Below are positions 44,417 through 54,606 of a stretch of DNA of 64,000 nucleotides, one piece after another; positions within the stretch are counted from its first letter, which is position 1; each line of letters opens with the position of its first letter. The notes beneath the pieces are model-generated. The model searched no databases and was not told where the DNA came from. It saw nothing but the letters and a program-made list of their open reading frames with translations. A program made the position numbers and the translations under genes. This DNA is from an uncultured Flavobacteriaceae bacterium (GTDB lineage: Bacteria; Bacteroidota; Bacteroidia; Flavobacteriales; Flavobacteriaceae): NCBI GenBank assembly GCA_943842245.1, contig CALTAJ010000001.1, positions 62,001 through 126,000 of the forward strand, written 5' to 3'.

Positions 44417-46027
44417 ATGTCACCCAAAATAAAACATCTCTTTCTATCTATAATTTCAGGTATGGCACTCGGAATTTCATGGCCTGTTGACGGATTAACA
44501 GTTCTTGTTTTCACATCCTTAATTCCATTATTATATCTAGAAGATTCTATTCGCAATGATGATTCAAACAATAAAGGCATTAGAATCTTTGGATACAGTT
44601 ATTTAAGTTTTCTTATTTGGAACATAATTACAACATGGTGGCTATATAACTCGACTCTCTTTGGAATGTTATTTGCTAATTTATGCAATAGTCTTTTTTA
44701 TGCTTTAATTTTTATACTTTTCTATTGGGCAAAAAGCAGATTACCTTTCAGAAGTGCTTATGTTTTTTTTATCAGTATTTGGATTGCCTTTGAAAAATTA
44801 CATCTGATTTGGGATTTTTCTTGGTCCTGGCTTAATCTTGGGAATGTGTTTTCTGAAAAGATTTATTGGATTCAATGGTATGAATATACTGGGGCTTTTG
44901 GAGGATCACTTTGGGTATTATGCATTAACGTATGGATATTTTGTTTACTTAAAAGATATGGTTTTAACTCCATTAAACTTCTAACTAAAAAGTTAATTGC
45001 CCCATTAATTGCAATCGCTTTACCTATTGCTTTTTCATTATACCTCTATCAAAAAGTTGAAATTAAAAATAAAAAGATTGAAGTAATAACAATCCAACCA
45101 AATATAGATCCATACAATTCAAAATATAAACTAACCAATAAAGATCTTTTAAATCAATTTTTCACTCAATTAAAACCTCATCTAAAAAAAAGTACTGACT
45201 ATGTTTTAGCTCCAGAAACATATTTTTCAGAAGGTTACGGGGAGGAGTTAATATCATTTCAAAAAAGTAAGATACATAATGAAATTCAAAAAAGGCTAGC
45301 TGATTTTCCAAATACACAAATAATTAGTGGTATTCAATTTTATGACACGTATGAGGATAAATATGCTCCAACACTAACTTCCAATTACATAAGAAAGAAT
45401 CTTTGGATAGAGTATTACAATAGTGCATTAAGTGAACAGTATCAAAAAGATATCGAGGTATACCATAAATCAAAATTAGTAGTTGGTGTTGAAAATATGC
45501 CCTTTAAAAAAATTCTTAAACCCCTTTTAGGTGAATTTTTGATAGATATGGGAGGTACTGTAGCGAGTCGAATGATTCAAAAAAAACGTTCAGTTTTTTC
45601 TCATTCATTTAATCAAGAAAAAGCTGCACCAGTAATTTGCTGGGAATCTATCTTTGGAGAATTTGTTACTGGTTATGTAAATGAAGGTGCTACTTTTTTA
45701 GCAGTAATTTCAAATGATGCTTGGTGGGGAGAAACACCAGGTCACAAGCAATTAATCAGCTACACTCGCCTGCGTGCAATAGAAAATCGAAGAGATATTG
45801 TACGAAGTGCTAATACAGGTATTTCAGCAATTATAGATGCCCGAGGAGAAATCATTAAAAAAACCAGATATGACACTAAAACTTTACTAACCGGAAATAT
45901 CAGTTCAAGATCTAAACTCACTTTTTATACTCGATATGGGGATATAATTGCTCGCTGGAGTATTTTAATAGCTATAATCTATTTTCTTCTTGCTGCAAGT
46001 GGTCGCTTAAAAGACAAAGCAATTTAA
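44417..46027 (+). CDS. lnt: Apolipoprotein N-acyltransferase
   Basis: 536 residues. An N-terminal bundle of membrane segments (residues about 5-205) is followed by the nitrilase-like domain. The catalytic Glu is in LAPETYF, the Lys in YHKSKLVVGVENMPF and the Cys in VICWESIFGEFV. It adds the third acyl chain to lipoproteins, several of which are encoded nearby (31269, 55215). Bacteroidota Lnt typically has this length. A last membrane segment follows near residue 515. Confidence 0.94.
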   Translation: MSPKIKHLFLSIISGMALGISWPVDGLTVLVFTSLIPLLYLEDSIRNDDSNNKGIRIFGYSYLSFLIWNIITTWWLYNSTLFGMLFANLCNSLFYALIFILFYWAKSRLPFRSAYVFFISIWIAFEKLHLIWDFSWSWLNLGNVFSEKIYWIQWYEYTGAFGGSLWVLCINVWIFCLLKRYGFNSIKLLTKKLIAPLIAIALPIAFSLYLYQKVEIKNKKIEVITIQPNIDPYNSKYKLTNKDLLNQFFTQLKPHLKKSTDYVLAPETYFSEGYGEELISFQKSKIHNEIQKRLADFPNTQIISGIQFYDTYEDKYAPTLTSNYIRKNLWIEYYNSALSEQYQKDIEVYHKSKLVVGVENMPFKKILKPLLGEFLIDMGGTVASRMIQKKRSVFSHSFNQEKAAPVICWESIFGEFVTGYVNEGATFLAVISNDAWWGETPGHKQLISYTRLRAIENRRDIVRSANTGISAIIDARGEIIKKTRYDTKTLLTGNISSRSKLTFYTRYGDIIARWSILIAIIYFLLAASGRLKDKAI

Positions 46028-46262
46028 AAACAGCTAAAAAAGAATAATTAGGTAAAAAACACATTTTCTAAATTTTAGGACCTTCTATACAAGAAGAAGT
46101 ATGGGATAAATAATAGAAATAGATTTAGAATACTAATTTCAGCTAAATATAATGCTTAAATTAATAGTTTATCTAATTGTTGTTTCACTCTTTTCTGAAC
46201 CTTTCAACATGAAATAGAAATTAAATAAGTTAAATTGATTAGCAACTATTTTAACTAAAATG

Positions 46263-46292
46263 TTGTGTAGTATATTTAAAAATTTATTTTTG
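46263..46292 (+). promoter_or_regulatory. Promoter of the DUF2795 gene
   Basis: TTG (46263-46265), 19 bases, TATTTTTG (46285-46292), 16 bases before the ATG at 46309. The remaining part of the 281-base gap after lnt (46028-46262) shows no gene or repeat that I can support. Confidence 0.5.
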
Positions 46293-46308
46293 CAAAAAAT
46301 ATTTCCTT

Positions 46309-46530
46309 ATGTATTGGACATTAGAATTAGCCTCTTATTTAAGCGACGCACCCTGGCCTGCAACAAAAGATGAATTAATTGACTTCTCAATTCGAACTGG
46401 AGCACCCCTAGAGGTAGTAGAAAATCTTCAGTCGATGGAAGACGAAGAAGATATTTATGAATCCATAGAGGAAATTTGGCCAGACTTCCCTACTGAGGAG
46501 GACTATTTATGGAATGAGGATGAATATTAA
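46309..46530 (+). CDS. DUF2795-domain small acidic protein
   Basis: 73 residues. MYWTLELASYLSDAPWPATKDELIDFSIRTGAP followed by VVENLQSMEDEED spans the DUF2795 domain; the C-terminus is very acidic (EDIYESIEEIWPDFPTEED). Function unknown; the family occurs broadly in Bacteroidota with high sequence conservation, which suggests a basic cellular role. Its own promoter and a clear terminator (46551-46579) make it a single-gene unit between lnt and secA. Confidence 0.9.
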   Translation: MYWTLELASYLSDAPWPATKDELIDFSIRTGAPLEVVENLQSMEDEEDIYESIEEIWPDFPTEEDYLWNEDEY

Positions 46531-46550
46531 GGAATTAATAAAATGAATTA

Positions 46551-46579
46551 AAAGAGTCTCTTATTTGAGACTTTTTTTT
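46551..46579 (+). terminator. Intrinsic terminator after the DUF2795 gene
   Basis: AGTCTC (46555-46560), loop TTATTT, GAGACT (46567-46572), then a T-run to 46579; the stem extends with A-T pairs on the 5' side (46551-46554). It begins about 20 bases after the stop and separates this gene from secA. Confidence 0.8.
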
Positions 46580-46619
46580 ATTTACTTTTAATTATTAAAT
46601 AAAGATTCTAAAATCGCTT

Positions 46620-49600
46620 ATGAGCATTTTAAAAAGCATATTAAAAACCTTTGTCGGAGACAAAACCAAAAAGGATCTTAGTAAGATTACTCCATTAATT
46701 TCTAAAATTAATGATTATCAAAAAAGTTTTGAATCTTTAAGTCACGATCAGCTCCGAAAAAAAACGTCTAAATTTAAATCTTTGTTAGTCCAAGGGAATA
46801 AAAGTTTTACAGAAAACATTAATAATCTTGAAGAAAAGGTTCAAAAAATAAATGATCTTGATGAAAAAGAAGATATTTATAAACAAATTGACCTGGAAAA
46901 AGAGGCAGCTAAAAGCAACTCAGAGGATATTTTAAATTCTATTCTTCCAGAAGCTTTTGCTGTAGTTAAGGAAACTGCACGCCGTTTTGTGTTAAATAAG
47001 GAAATTAAAGTGACTGCTTCCTCTTATGATAGAGAACTTTCACAAGTAAAATCTTATGTCCAACTAAAAGACGATAATGCAATTTGGTCAAATTCGTGGG
47101 ATGCAGCTGGTAAGCCTATTACTTGGGATATGATTCACTACGATGTTCAGTTAATCGGAGGAATTACACTTCATCAGGGAAAAATTGCAGAGATGCAAAC
47201 TGGTGAAGGTAAAACTTTAGTTGCTACACTACCGGTCTATCTTAATGCATTAACTGGGAATGGAGTTCACCTAGTTACAGTTAATGATTACCTAGCTAAA
47301 CGTGATAGTGCTTGGATGGCACCTATATTTGAGTTTCATGGTTTAAGTGTTGATTGTATTGACTATCATCAACCTAACAGTGCTGAACGAAAAAAAGCAT
47401 ATAAGGCTGATATCACTTATGGAACAAATAATGAATTTGGATTTGATTATCTCCGTGATAATATGGCCCATACTGCTGAAGATCTGGTTCAGCCCAAACA
47501 TAATTATGCAATAGTAGACGAGGTTGATTCTGTGTTAATTGACGATGCAAGAACACCTCTAATTATTTCTGGGCCAACGCCAGAAGGAGATCGACACGAA
47601 TTCAATCTTTTAAAATCTAATGTAAATAGTCTAGTAAATAATCAACGAAGCCTACTTACAGGTGTACTGGCAGAGGCAAAAACTAAAATAAAAGAAGGAA
47701 ACACTTCAGATGGTGGCCTTTTACTTTTGCGCGTTTTTAGAGGTTTACCGAAAAACAAGGCCTTGATTAAATTTTTAAGTGAAGAAGGAGTCAAGCAACT
47801 TTTGCAAAAAACAGAAAACCACTATATGCAAGATAACAATCGTGAAATGCATATCGTGGACGAGGAGTTGTATTTTGTAATTGACGAAAAAAACAATCAA
47901 ATTGACCTAACTGAAAAAGGGATTCAAATGCTTTCTGAGGATAACTCTGATGTTAACTTTTTTGTTCTTCCTGACATTGGAATTGAAATTTCTAAAATTG
48001 AATCTAAAAAATTTGATACCAAAAAAGAAGCAACTTTAAAAGAAGAGCTTTTTAAAGATTTTGATGTTAAAAGTGAGCGTATCCATAGCATGAACCAACT
48101 CCTAAAAGCATATACACTTTTTGAAAAGGATGTGGAATATGTTTTAATGGAAAATAAAGTCAAAATTGTTGATGAACAAACTGGGAGAATTATGGAAGGT
48201 CGTCGTTATTCTGACGGTCTACATCAAGCGATTGAGGCAAAAGAAAATGTAAAAATTGAAGCAGCTACTCAGACATATGCAACCATTACTTTACAAAATT
48301 ATTTTCGTATGTATCAAAAACTCTCTGGCATGACAGGAACAGCAATAACAGAAGCAGGAGAATTTTGGGAAATATACAAATTAGATGTTATTGAAATACC
48401 AACCAACCGTCCTATTGATAGAAAAGATGAGGACGATTTAATTTATAAAACCAAAAGAGAAAAATACAATGCGGTAATTGAAAAAGTAAGTGTTTTTGCG
48501 GCTATGGGTAGACCAGTATTAATAGGAACTACCTCTGTTGAGATTTCTGAATTATTAAGTAAAATGCTTAATATTAGAAAGTTAAAACACAATGTGCTTA
48601 ATGCAAAAATGCACAAAAAAGAAGCTGACATAGTTGCCGAAGCTGGAAATCCCGGAGTAGTAACGATCGCAACAAATATGGCAGGCCGTGGTACGGATAT
48701 CAAATTATCTCAAGAAGTTAAAAATGCAGGAGGATTAGCAATTGTCGGAACTGAACGACATGATTCTCGAAGGGTTGATAGACAGCTCCGTGGACGCTCA
48801 GGTAGACAAGGTGACCCTGGTAGCTCCCAATTCTTTGTTTCATTAGAAGATAACTTAATGCGTCTTTTTGGATCAGATAGAGTTGCTAAAGTAATGGATA
48901 GAATGGGTTTAGAAGAAGGAGAAGTTATTCAACATTCTATGATGACTAAATCAATTGAGCGTGCTCAAAAGAAAGTTGAAGAGAATAATTTTGGTATTCG
49001 TAAACGTTTATTAGAATATGACGATGTGATGAGTGCTCAACGGGAAGTCATATATAAAAGAAGAAGACATGCACTTGAGGGGTCACGATTAAAATTAGAT
49101 GTCTTAAATATGCTTTATGACATTTGCGAAGAAATTATTTTAAGCAATAAAGCTACTAATGATTTTAAAAACTTCGAATTTGAAATTATAAGTAGTTTTT
49201 CTATGACATCGCCCTTGAATGAAAGTGATTTTTTAGAAAAGACAGAAAATGAGTTAGTTCAAAATCTATACAATTCATTGTTAAATCATTACAAAGAAAA
49301 AATAAGTTTGAACGCTCAAATAGCTTATCCCGTCATTAAAGAGGTTTATCTACGCCCTGATAATAAATTCGAACGAATCGTAGTTCCGTTTACAGATGGA
49401 ATTAAATCGTTAAATGTTGTCACTAGTCTTAAAGAAGCATATGAATCGGAAGGTAAAAGTCTTATTGATGATTTTGAACGAAATATCACTCTTGCATTGA
49501 TTGATGACGCATGGAAAGTACATTTAAGAAAGATGGATGAACTTAAGCAATCAGTTCAATTAGCAGTTCATGAGCAAAAAGATCCTTTGTTAATATACAA

Positions 49601-49982
49601 ATTTGAGGCTTTTGAACTTTTTAAATCAATGCTTAACGCTCTAAATAAAGAGGTACTTTCATTTCTAATCAAAGGCGGTTTACCCAACAGAAACGAATCT
49701 AATATCCAAGAGGCAAAAAGGCAAACATCAAAACAAAAACTTAAAACTTCCAAAGACGACGTTCTTAACACTGAAGAATTGGCTCAAAAAGCACGCTCTG
49801 TAGGTGCAGGTGCTAGTCAAAACCGTCGTCAAACTGTTGAAACTATAATTAGGGAGCAACCCAAAATTGGTCGTAACGAAAGGGTAACTATCAAAAATAT
49901 TAGTTCAGGAGAAACAAAAATTGTAAAATATAAACAAGCTGAAATCCTTATCAAGCAGGGAAAATGGGTAATTAGTTCATAA
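46620..49982 (+). CDS. secA: Preprotein translocase ATPase SecA (long Bacteroidota form)
   Basis: 1,120 residues, longer than E. coli SecA (901) as usual in Bacteroidota because of insertions (for example about 340-410). Walker A is MQTGEGKTLVATLP, DEAD-type AIVDEVDSVLIDDARTPLI, and TNMAGRGTDIKL and ERHDSRRVDRQLRGRSGRQGD (split in two for length) are the second motor domain. The C-terminus (ERVTIKNISSGETKIVKYKQ) lacks the Cys/His zinc motif for SecB. It drives protein export through SecYEG. Confidence 0.97.
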   Translation: MSILKSILKTFVGDKTKKDLSKITPLISKINDYQKSFESLSHDQLRKKTSKFKSLLVQGNKSFTENINNLEEKVQKINDLDEKEDIYKQIDLEKEAAKSNSEDILNSILPEAFAVVKETARRFVLNKEIKVTASSYDRELSQVKSYVQLKDDNAIWSNSWDAAGKPITWDMIHYDVQLIGGITLHQGKIAEMQTGEGKTLVATLPVYLNALTGNGVHLVTVNDYLAKRDSAWMAPIFEFHGLSVDCIDYHQPNSAERKKAYKADITYGTNNEFGFDYLRDNMAHTAEDLVQPKHNYAIVDEVDSVLIDDARTPLIISGPTPEGDRHEFNLLKSNVNSLVNNQRSLLTGVLAEAKTKIKEGNTSDGGLLLLRVFRGLPKNKALIKFLSEEGVKQLLQKTENHYMQDNNREMHIVDEELYFVIDEKNNQIDLTEKGIQMLSEDNSDVNFFVLPDIGIEISKIESKKFDTKKEATLKEELFKDFDVKSERIHSMNQLLKAYTLFEKDVEYVLMENKVKIVDEQTGRIMEGRRYSDGLHQAIEAKENVKIEAATQTYATITLQNYFRMYQKLSGMTGTAITEAGEFWEIYKLDVIEIPTNRPIDRKDEDDLIYKTKREKYNAVIEKVSVFAAMGRPVLIGTTSVEISELLSKMLNIRKLKHNVLNAKMHKKEADIVAEAGNPGVVTIATNMAGRGTDIKLSQEVKNAGGLAIVGTERHDSRRVDRQLRGRSGRQGDPGSSQFFVSLEDNLMRLFGSDRVAKVMDRMGLEEGEVIQHSMMTKSIERAQKKVEENNFGIRKRLLEYDDVMSAQREVIYKRRRHALEGSRLKLDVLNMLYDICEEIILSNKATNDFKNFEFEIISSFSMTSPLNESDFLEKTENELVQNLYNSLLNHYKEKISLNAQIAYPVIKEVYLRPDNKFERIVVPFTDGIKSLNVVTSLKEAYESEGKSLIDDFERNITLALIDDAWKVHLRKMDELKQSVQLAVHEQKDPLLIYKFEAFELFKSMLNALNKEVLSFLIKGGLPNRNESNIQEAKRQTSKQKLKTSKDDVLNTEELAQKARSVGAGASQNRRQTVETIIREQPKIGRNERVTIKNISSGETKIVKYKQAEILIKQGKWVISS

Positions 49983-50012
49983 TTTGCTATTTTTAAAGAA
50001 ATTAAAAGTTAT

Positions 50013-51269
50013 ATGAATACATATGCTGCAATATTGTTGTGGGCAATACCTGGTTTTTTAGTCTTAGTATTGATTGAAGTTTTATATGGTCACTTTACAA
50101 AAAAACAATCCTATGTTTTTATGGATACCCTGGCTAGTCTTAGTTCAGGAATGACGAATATTTTAAAGGATGTTTTAGGTCTTGCAGTCATTTTAATATC
50201 TTATCCTTTCATTTTAGAAAAGCTTGCGTTTTGGGAAATTAATAGTAGTATAGGAACATATATTATTGCCTTTGTATGCATTGACTTTGCATCATATCTA
50301 GTTCATTTACTGAATCATAAAGTAAATCTCTTTTGGAACCAACATCTAATTCACCACAGTAGTGAGGAGTATAACCTAGCCTGTGCATTAAGGCAAAGTA
50401 TTTCAAATCTAATCGGTTTTGGAGCTATTTTTCTTATTCCAGCAGCCCTGATTGGTGTACCAACAGAAATCATAATGACATTAACCCCAATTCATCTATT
50501 TTCACAATTTTGGTATCATACCCAGCATATAGGAAAACTTGGATTTCTAGAATATATTATTGTGACTCCCTCACAACACCGTGTTCACCATGCCATTAAC
50601 CCAATTTATATTGATAAAAATCTAGCTGCTATTTTTTGTGTTTGGGATCGCATTTTTGGTACCTTTCAAGAAGAGCTAGAAAATGAACCCCCTGTATACG
50701 GTACCTTAAAACCTGCTTTAAGTTGGAACCCAATTTGGATCAATTTTCAACATTTATATTTGCTAGCTCGCGATGCATATCATACACAAAAATGGCAGGA
50801 TAAATTACGTATTTGGTTCATGCCTACTGGCTGGCGTCCAAAAGATGTATCAATACTGTTCCCAATTGTTTCCCGCCAAATAAATACAAGAAAAAAATAT
50901 AAACCTACTTATAATTTCAACTGGAAAGCTATAGCTGTGATTCATTTTGCAGCAATAACTATAATGCTTTTCTTCTTACTTTCAAAATTCAGTGATTTGA
51001 GCTTTGGCATTCAAATAAATTTTGGCTTATTAATCTTTTTTTCAATTTTTGGTTTTACAGCATTAATGGATTATCATTCCTGGGCTCCAACATTTGAAAT
51101 TTTTAGAGGAATCGTTAGTTTATTATTTATAATGCTTTTTCAAAGTCAATTCTCACAAATAACATCTCCTTTTATTTTAAATTTTTTAGTGTGTTATTTC
51201 TTATTTACTGTACTTGTTGGTGTTTGGTCAAGAATTAAAGAACCTAATAGGAAATTAGTCCTTCCGTAA
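50013..51269 (+). CDS. Sterol desaturase / fatty acid hydroxylase family membrane protein
   Basis: 418 residues. The di-iron His boxes are HLLNHKVNLFW, HLIHHSSEEYN and SQHRVHHAINP, in the order expected for the family. Membrane segments lie at both ends, with three in the C-terminal 110 residues. The length and pattern resemble alkylglycerol monooxygenase-like members; the lipid substrate is unknown. The stop codon shares one base with the start of the glycosyltransferase gene, so the two are probably translated together. Confidence 0.9.
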   Translation: MNTYAAILLWAIPGFLVLVLIEVLYGHFTKKQSYVFMDTLASLSSGMTNILKDVLGLAVILISYPFILEKLAFWEINSSIGTYIIAFVCIDFASYLVHLLNHKVNLFWNQHLIHHSSEEYNLACALRQSISNLIGFGAIFLIPAALIGVPTEIIMTLTPIHLFSQFWYHTQHIGKLGFLEYIIVTPSQHRVHHAINPIYIDKNLAAIFCVWDRIFGTFQEELENEPPVYGTLKPALSWNPIWINFQHLYLLARDAYHTQKWQDKLRIWFMPTGWRPKDVSILFPIVSRQINTRKKYKPTYNFNWKAIAVIHFAAITIMLFFLLSKFSDLSFGIQINFGLLIFFSIFGFTALMDYHSWAPTFEIFRGIVSLLFIMLFQSQFSQITSPFILNFLVCYFLFTVLVGVWSRIKEPNRKLVLP

Positions 51270-52405
51270 TGTTAAAAACCTCTTTGGATTACCTTCTTTT
51301 GGGTCCTGCATATCCTTTTCGTGGGGGAATTTCAGATACCCAACACGAGTTAGCATTAGCTCTTGAAAAAGATGGAAAAGAGATAGAATTAGTAACCTTC
51401 ACAAAGCTTTATCCGAAATTAATTTTTCCAGGGAAAACTCAGTTTAGTAATGAATTCAAACCTGAAGCACTAAATATTACCCAACAAATTCATGCATACA
51501 ATCCTCTTCTATGGCCTAAAGTAGTAAAATATATTTGCGCAAAATCACCAAAAGTTGTAGTCTTTAGATATTACACACCTTTTCTTGCTTTCGCTTATAC
51601 TTGGATAGCTAAAAATCTTCCAAAATCAATTAAAAAAGTTGCAATAATTGATAACTGGATCTCACATGAACCAAGTTGGTTTGATAATAAATTAAATTTA
51701 TTTTTTTTAAAATATTTAGATTCCATTAGCTGTTTATCCCACTTTGTAGCTAGTCAAATTCGAAATGATTTTAAGGGTCCCGTGTGGGGAGGTTTTCATC
51801 CTATAAATAGTAGTCTACTCCCTATTCTTAATCAAAAAGAAGCAAGAATTAAGCTTAATTGGGAAACTGAAGTATCTTATGTTTTATTTTTTGGTTTAAT
51901 TCGAAGGTACAAGGGTCTTGAATTATTGATACGTGCTTTTAATGAAACACCTTTAGTTGATAAGAAAATTAAGCTCTACGTGGCAGGTGAATGTTATGAA
52001 GATCAAAACAAATACTATAAAATTGTTAAATCATTAAATTTAGAGAAGCGTATAATTTTAGATTTTGAATTTAAAAATACTGCTGATATTCAAAAGATTT
52101 TTTCAGCATCTGACATAGTTGCTCAAACATATCATAAGGCAACTCAGAGCGGAATAACCCCTTTGGCATATCATTATCAAAAACCTCTGTTGGTTTCTGA
52201 TATTGAAGGTTTAAAAGCTCCTATAATATTAGATCAAACAGGGCTCATTGTAAAAAAAGAATCTAAATCAATAGCAGGAGGAATTTGTGAAATTTTAGAC
52301 AAAAAAAATCTTACTAAGTTTTCAAAAAACATTAAAAAAATATCACCTAAATATAATTGGTCTTCTTTTTCTAAACAGTGGGATAATTTTGTATCAGAAG
52401 TTTAA
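51269..52405 (+). CDS. Glycosyltransferase family 4-type protein
   Basis: 378 residues, two Rossmann domains. The N-terminus LGPAYPFRGGISDTQHELA is the acceptor-binding loop of this group; the C-terminal half has VLFFGLIRRYKGLELLIRAF and FSASDIVAQTYHKATQSGITPLAYHY, the donor-sugar block of GT4. It is predicted to add a sugar from a nucleotide donor, perhaps to an envelope lipid, given the one-base overlap with the desaturase gene. The acceptor is unknown. Confidence 0.88.
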   Translation: MLKTSLDYLLLGPAYPFRGGISDTQHELALALEKDGKEIELVTFTKLYPKLIFPGKTQFSNEFKPEALNITQQIHAYNPLLWPKVVKYICAKSPKVVVFRYYTPFLAFAYTWIAKNLPKSIKKVAIIDNWISHEPSWFDNKLNLFFLKYLDSISCLSHFVASQIRNDFKGPVWGGFHPINSSLLPILNQKEARIKLNWETEVSYVLFFGLIRRYKGLELLIRAFNETPLVDKKIKLYVAGECYEDQNKYYKIVKSLNLEKRIILDFEFKNTADIQKIFSASDIVAQTYHKATQSGITPLAYHYQKPLLVSDIEGLKAPIILDQTGLIVKKESKSIAGGICEILDKKNLTKFSKNIKKISPKYNWSSFSKQWDNFVSEV

Positions 52406-52441
52406 TTACAAAAATCACTTAAACAGTAATTAACAAAAAAA

Positions 52442-54604
52442 TTGAAGAATATTAAATACTTATTGATCTTTCTTTCATGGTCTCAAATTAGCTTAGGACA
52501 AATCAATTTTGAAAAATATCGCCTTCCAATAAATAAAACAAAAGAAAAAATCATAATCGATGGTATACTAGATGAAAAAACTTGGAAAGAAGTCACTGTT
52601 GGCAAAGACTTCTCTATGATTACTCCTTTAGATACTGGAAAAGCAACTCAATTTTCTGAGGTAAGAGTAGCTTTTAATGACGAATTTATATATATAGCCA
52701 TGATCTTTTTTAATAATTCGATTCAAGGAGAATATGTAGTAGAATCTTTAAAAAGAGATTTTTCTTTTGGTAAGAATGATAATTTTCTGGTTGCAATTGA
52801 TCCTTTTAATAATCAGAGTACAGGTTTTGCTTTTGGATTAAATGCATATGGAGCTCAATGGGATGGAACAATGTATGACGGAAGAAGTGTAGATCTAAAT
52901 TGGGATACAAAATGGTACTCAGAAGTTAAATTTGATAAAGAAAAATGGGTGTGTGAAATTGCAATTCCATTTAAGTCAATTCGATATGATGAGACAAGTT
53001 TAGAATGGGGAATTAACTTTAGTAGATTAGACTTAAAAGCAAGTGAAAAATCCAGTTGGGCTCCAGTTCCAAGACAATTTCCTTCTGTTTCACTTGCTTA
53101 TGCAGGTGCGTTAGTTTGGAAAAATAAACCCCCTGAACAAGGGAGTAATATTTCATTAATCCCCTATGGCGCTTACAACCTTTCAAACCAAAATAGAAGT
53201 ATTCAAAACAATAGTCTTAAAGTTGGAGGTGATTTAAAATATAATCTCACTTCAGCATTAAATCTTGATATGACTTTAAATCCTGATTTTTCTCAAGCTG
53301 AAGTGGATCAACAAGTCACTAATCTTGATCGCTTTGAGCTTTTCTTCCCTGAGAGAAGACAGTTCTTCTTAGAAAATGCTGATCTTTTTTCCAATTTTGG
53401 ATATAAAACCATTAGACCATTTTTCTCAAGAAGAATTGGACTTAATGTTCCCATAATTGGAGGTATTAGAATGAGTGGAAATTTAGATGAAAACTGGCGC
53501 TTAGGTGTTATGGATATTCAGACTCAAAAAGATAAAAACTTAGGTTTATCATCCGAAAATTTTGGTGTATTTACACTTCAACGTAAAGTCTTAGACCGTT
53601 CAAATATCAGTTTAATTTTTGTAAATAAACAACAAACAGAAACATCAGAAATAGATAACTCAAATAATCTCTTTAATCGGAATCTAGGACTTGAGTACAA
53701 CTATTTCTCTAAAGATAATTTATGGAATGGCAAGGTATTATTTTTAAAATCGTTAAGCCCTACAAAAGAAGAACAAGGAAATGTTTATGCATCTCATATT
53801 GGCTATCAATCCACACGATGGAACTGGAGAATTCAGCAAGAATATATATCTAATAATTACACTGCAGAGGTTGGTTATATTCCTAGAAAAAACTATTTAA
53901 AACTTCAAGTTAAAGGAGGTTACCTCAATTACACAAAAAAAGAAACGATACTTCTCTCTCATGGACCAAATGTTTCACAAACTTATTTTTTTGATTCTAA
54001 ATTGGATAATAAAGACCAATTAATATCGCTAAAGTATTTGTTCAATTTTAAAAATAGAAGTCAACTTTCAATTGGTTTTCAAAATCAATTTATCCAACTA
54101 CTTTCCAATTTTGATCCTTTACGAACTGGAATCGCATTTCTTGACGAAGGAACTAGCCATAAGTGGAATAATTTTACAATTTCTTATAATTCAAAACCTC
54201 AAAATAGATTTACTTATTCATTAGAGACTCTAACTGGTGGATATTACAGTGAAGGAAAACGTTCAGCTTTTATGGGAGAGTTTGGGTACCGATTTCAGCC
54301 TTTCTTAGAGCTTAGTTCTGTTGTAAATTTTAATCAAATAAATCTTCCTGCTCCATGGTATAATAATTCTTTTTGGCTTTTGGGTATTAAAGCCAATTTA
54401 ACTTTTACAAATACTATTTTCTTCTCAAATCTTTTTCAATATAATGAACAATTAGGGCTATGGAATTTTAACTCTAGATTTCAGTGGCGCTATAAACCTG
54501 CTTCAGATATTTTTTTAGTATTTAATAGTAATGAAATAAGTATACCTTCGATTTCAACTGGATGGAGTTTGACTCTAAAAATAAATTATTGGTTAAATTT
54601 ATAA
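52442..54604 (+). CDS. DUF5916 protein: carbohydrate-binding-like domain plus outer-membrane barrel
   Basis: 720 residues. The gene appears to start with TTG at 52442, giving a signal peptide (KNIKYLLIFLSWSQISLGQ). Residues about 30-210 form a family-9 carbohydrate-binding-like domain (IIIDGILDEKTWKEV, VRVAFNDEFIYIAM). The rest is DUF5916 with long beta strands and the conserved block LNPDFSQAEVDQQVTNLDRFE, then FFPERRQFFLENADLF. It is probably an outer-membrane protein; ligand unknown. The methyltransferase gene follows after 2 bases. Confidence 0.9.
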   Translation: MKNIKYLLIFLSWSQISLGQINFEKYRLPINKTKEKIIIDGILDEKTWKEVTVGKDFSMITPLDTGKATQFSEVRVAFNDEFIYIAMIFFNNSIQGEYVVESLKRDFSFGKNDNFLVAIDPFNNQSTGFAFGLNAYGAQWDGTMYDGRSVDLNWDTKWYSEVKFDKEKWVCEIAIPFKSIRYDETSLEWGINFSRLDLKASEKSSWAPVPRQFPSVSLAYAGALVWKNKPPEQGSNISLIPYGAYNLSNQNRSIQNNSLKVGGDLKYNLTSALNLDMTLNPDFSQAEVDQQVTNLDRFELFFPERRQFFLENADLFSNFGYKTIRPFFSRRIGLNVPIIGGIRMSGNLDENWRLGVMDIQTQKDKNLGLSSENFGVFTLQRKVLDRSNISLIFVNKQQTETSEIDNSNNLFNRNLGLEYNYFSKDNLWNGKVLFLKSLSPTKEEQGNVYASHIGYQSTRWNWRIQQEYISNNYTAEVGYIPRKNYLKLQVKGGYLNYTKKETILLSHGPNVSQTYFFDSKLDNKDQLISLKYLFNFKNRSQLSIGFQNQFIQLLSNFDPLRTGIAFLDEGTSHKWNNFTISYNSKPQNRFTYSLETLTGGYYSEGKRSAFMGEFGYRFQPFLELSSVVNFNQINLPAPWYNNSFWLLGIKANLTFTNTIFFSNLFQYNEQLGLWNFNSRFQWRYKPASDIFLVFNSNEISIPSISTGWSLTLKINYWLNL

Positions 54605-54606
54605 GT

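Noticed and set aside
46152..46217. A 21-codon open frame with a hydrophobic, signal-like product in the gap after lnt.
   Set aside because: Too short, no promoter or conserved feature; AT-rich DNA yields such frames by chance.
47924..48703. Long open frames on the reverse strand inside secA.
   Set aside because: They are antisense shadows of a strongly conserved gene; the products resemble no family and have no start context.
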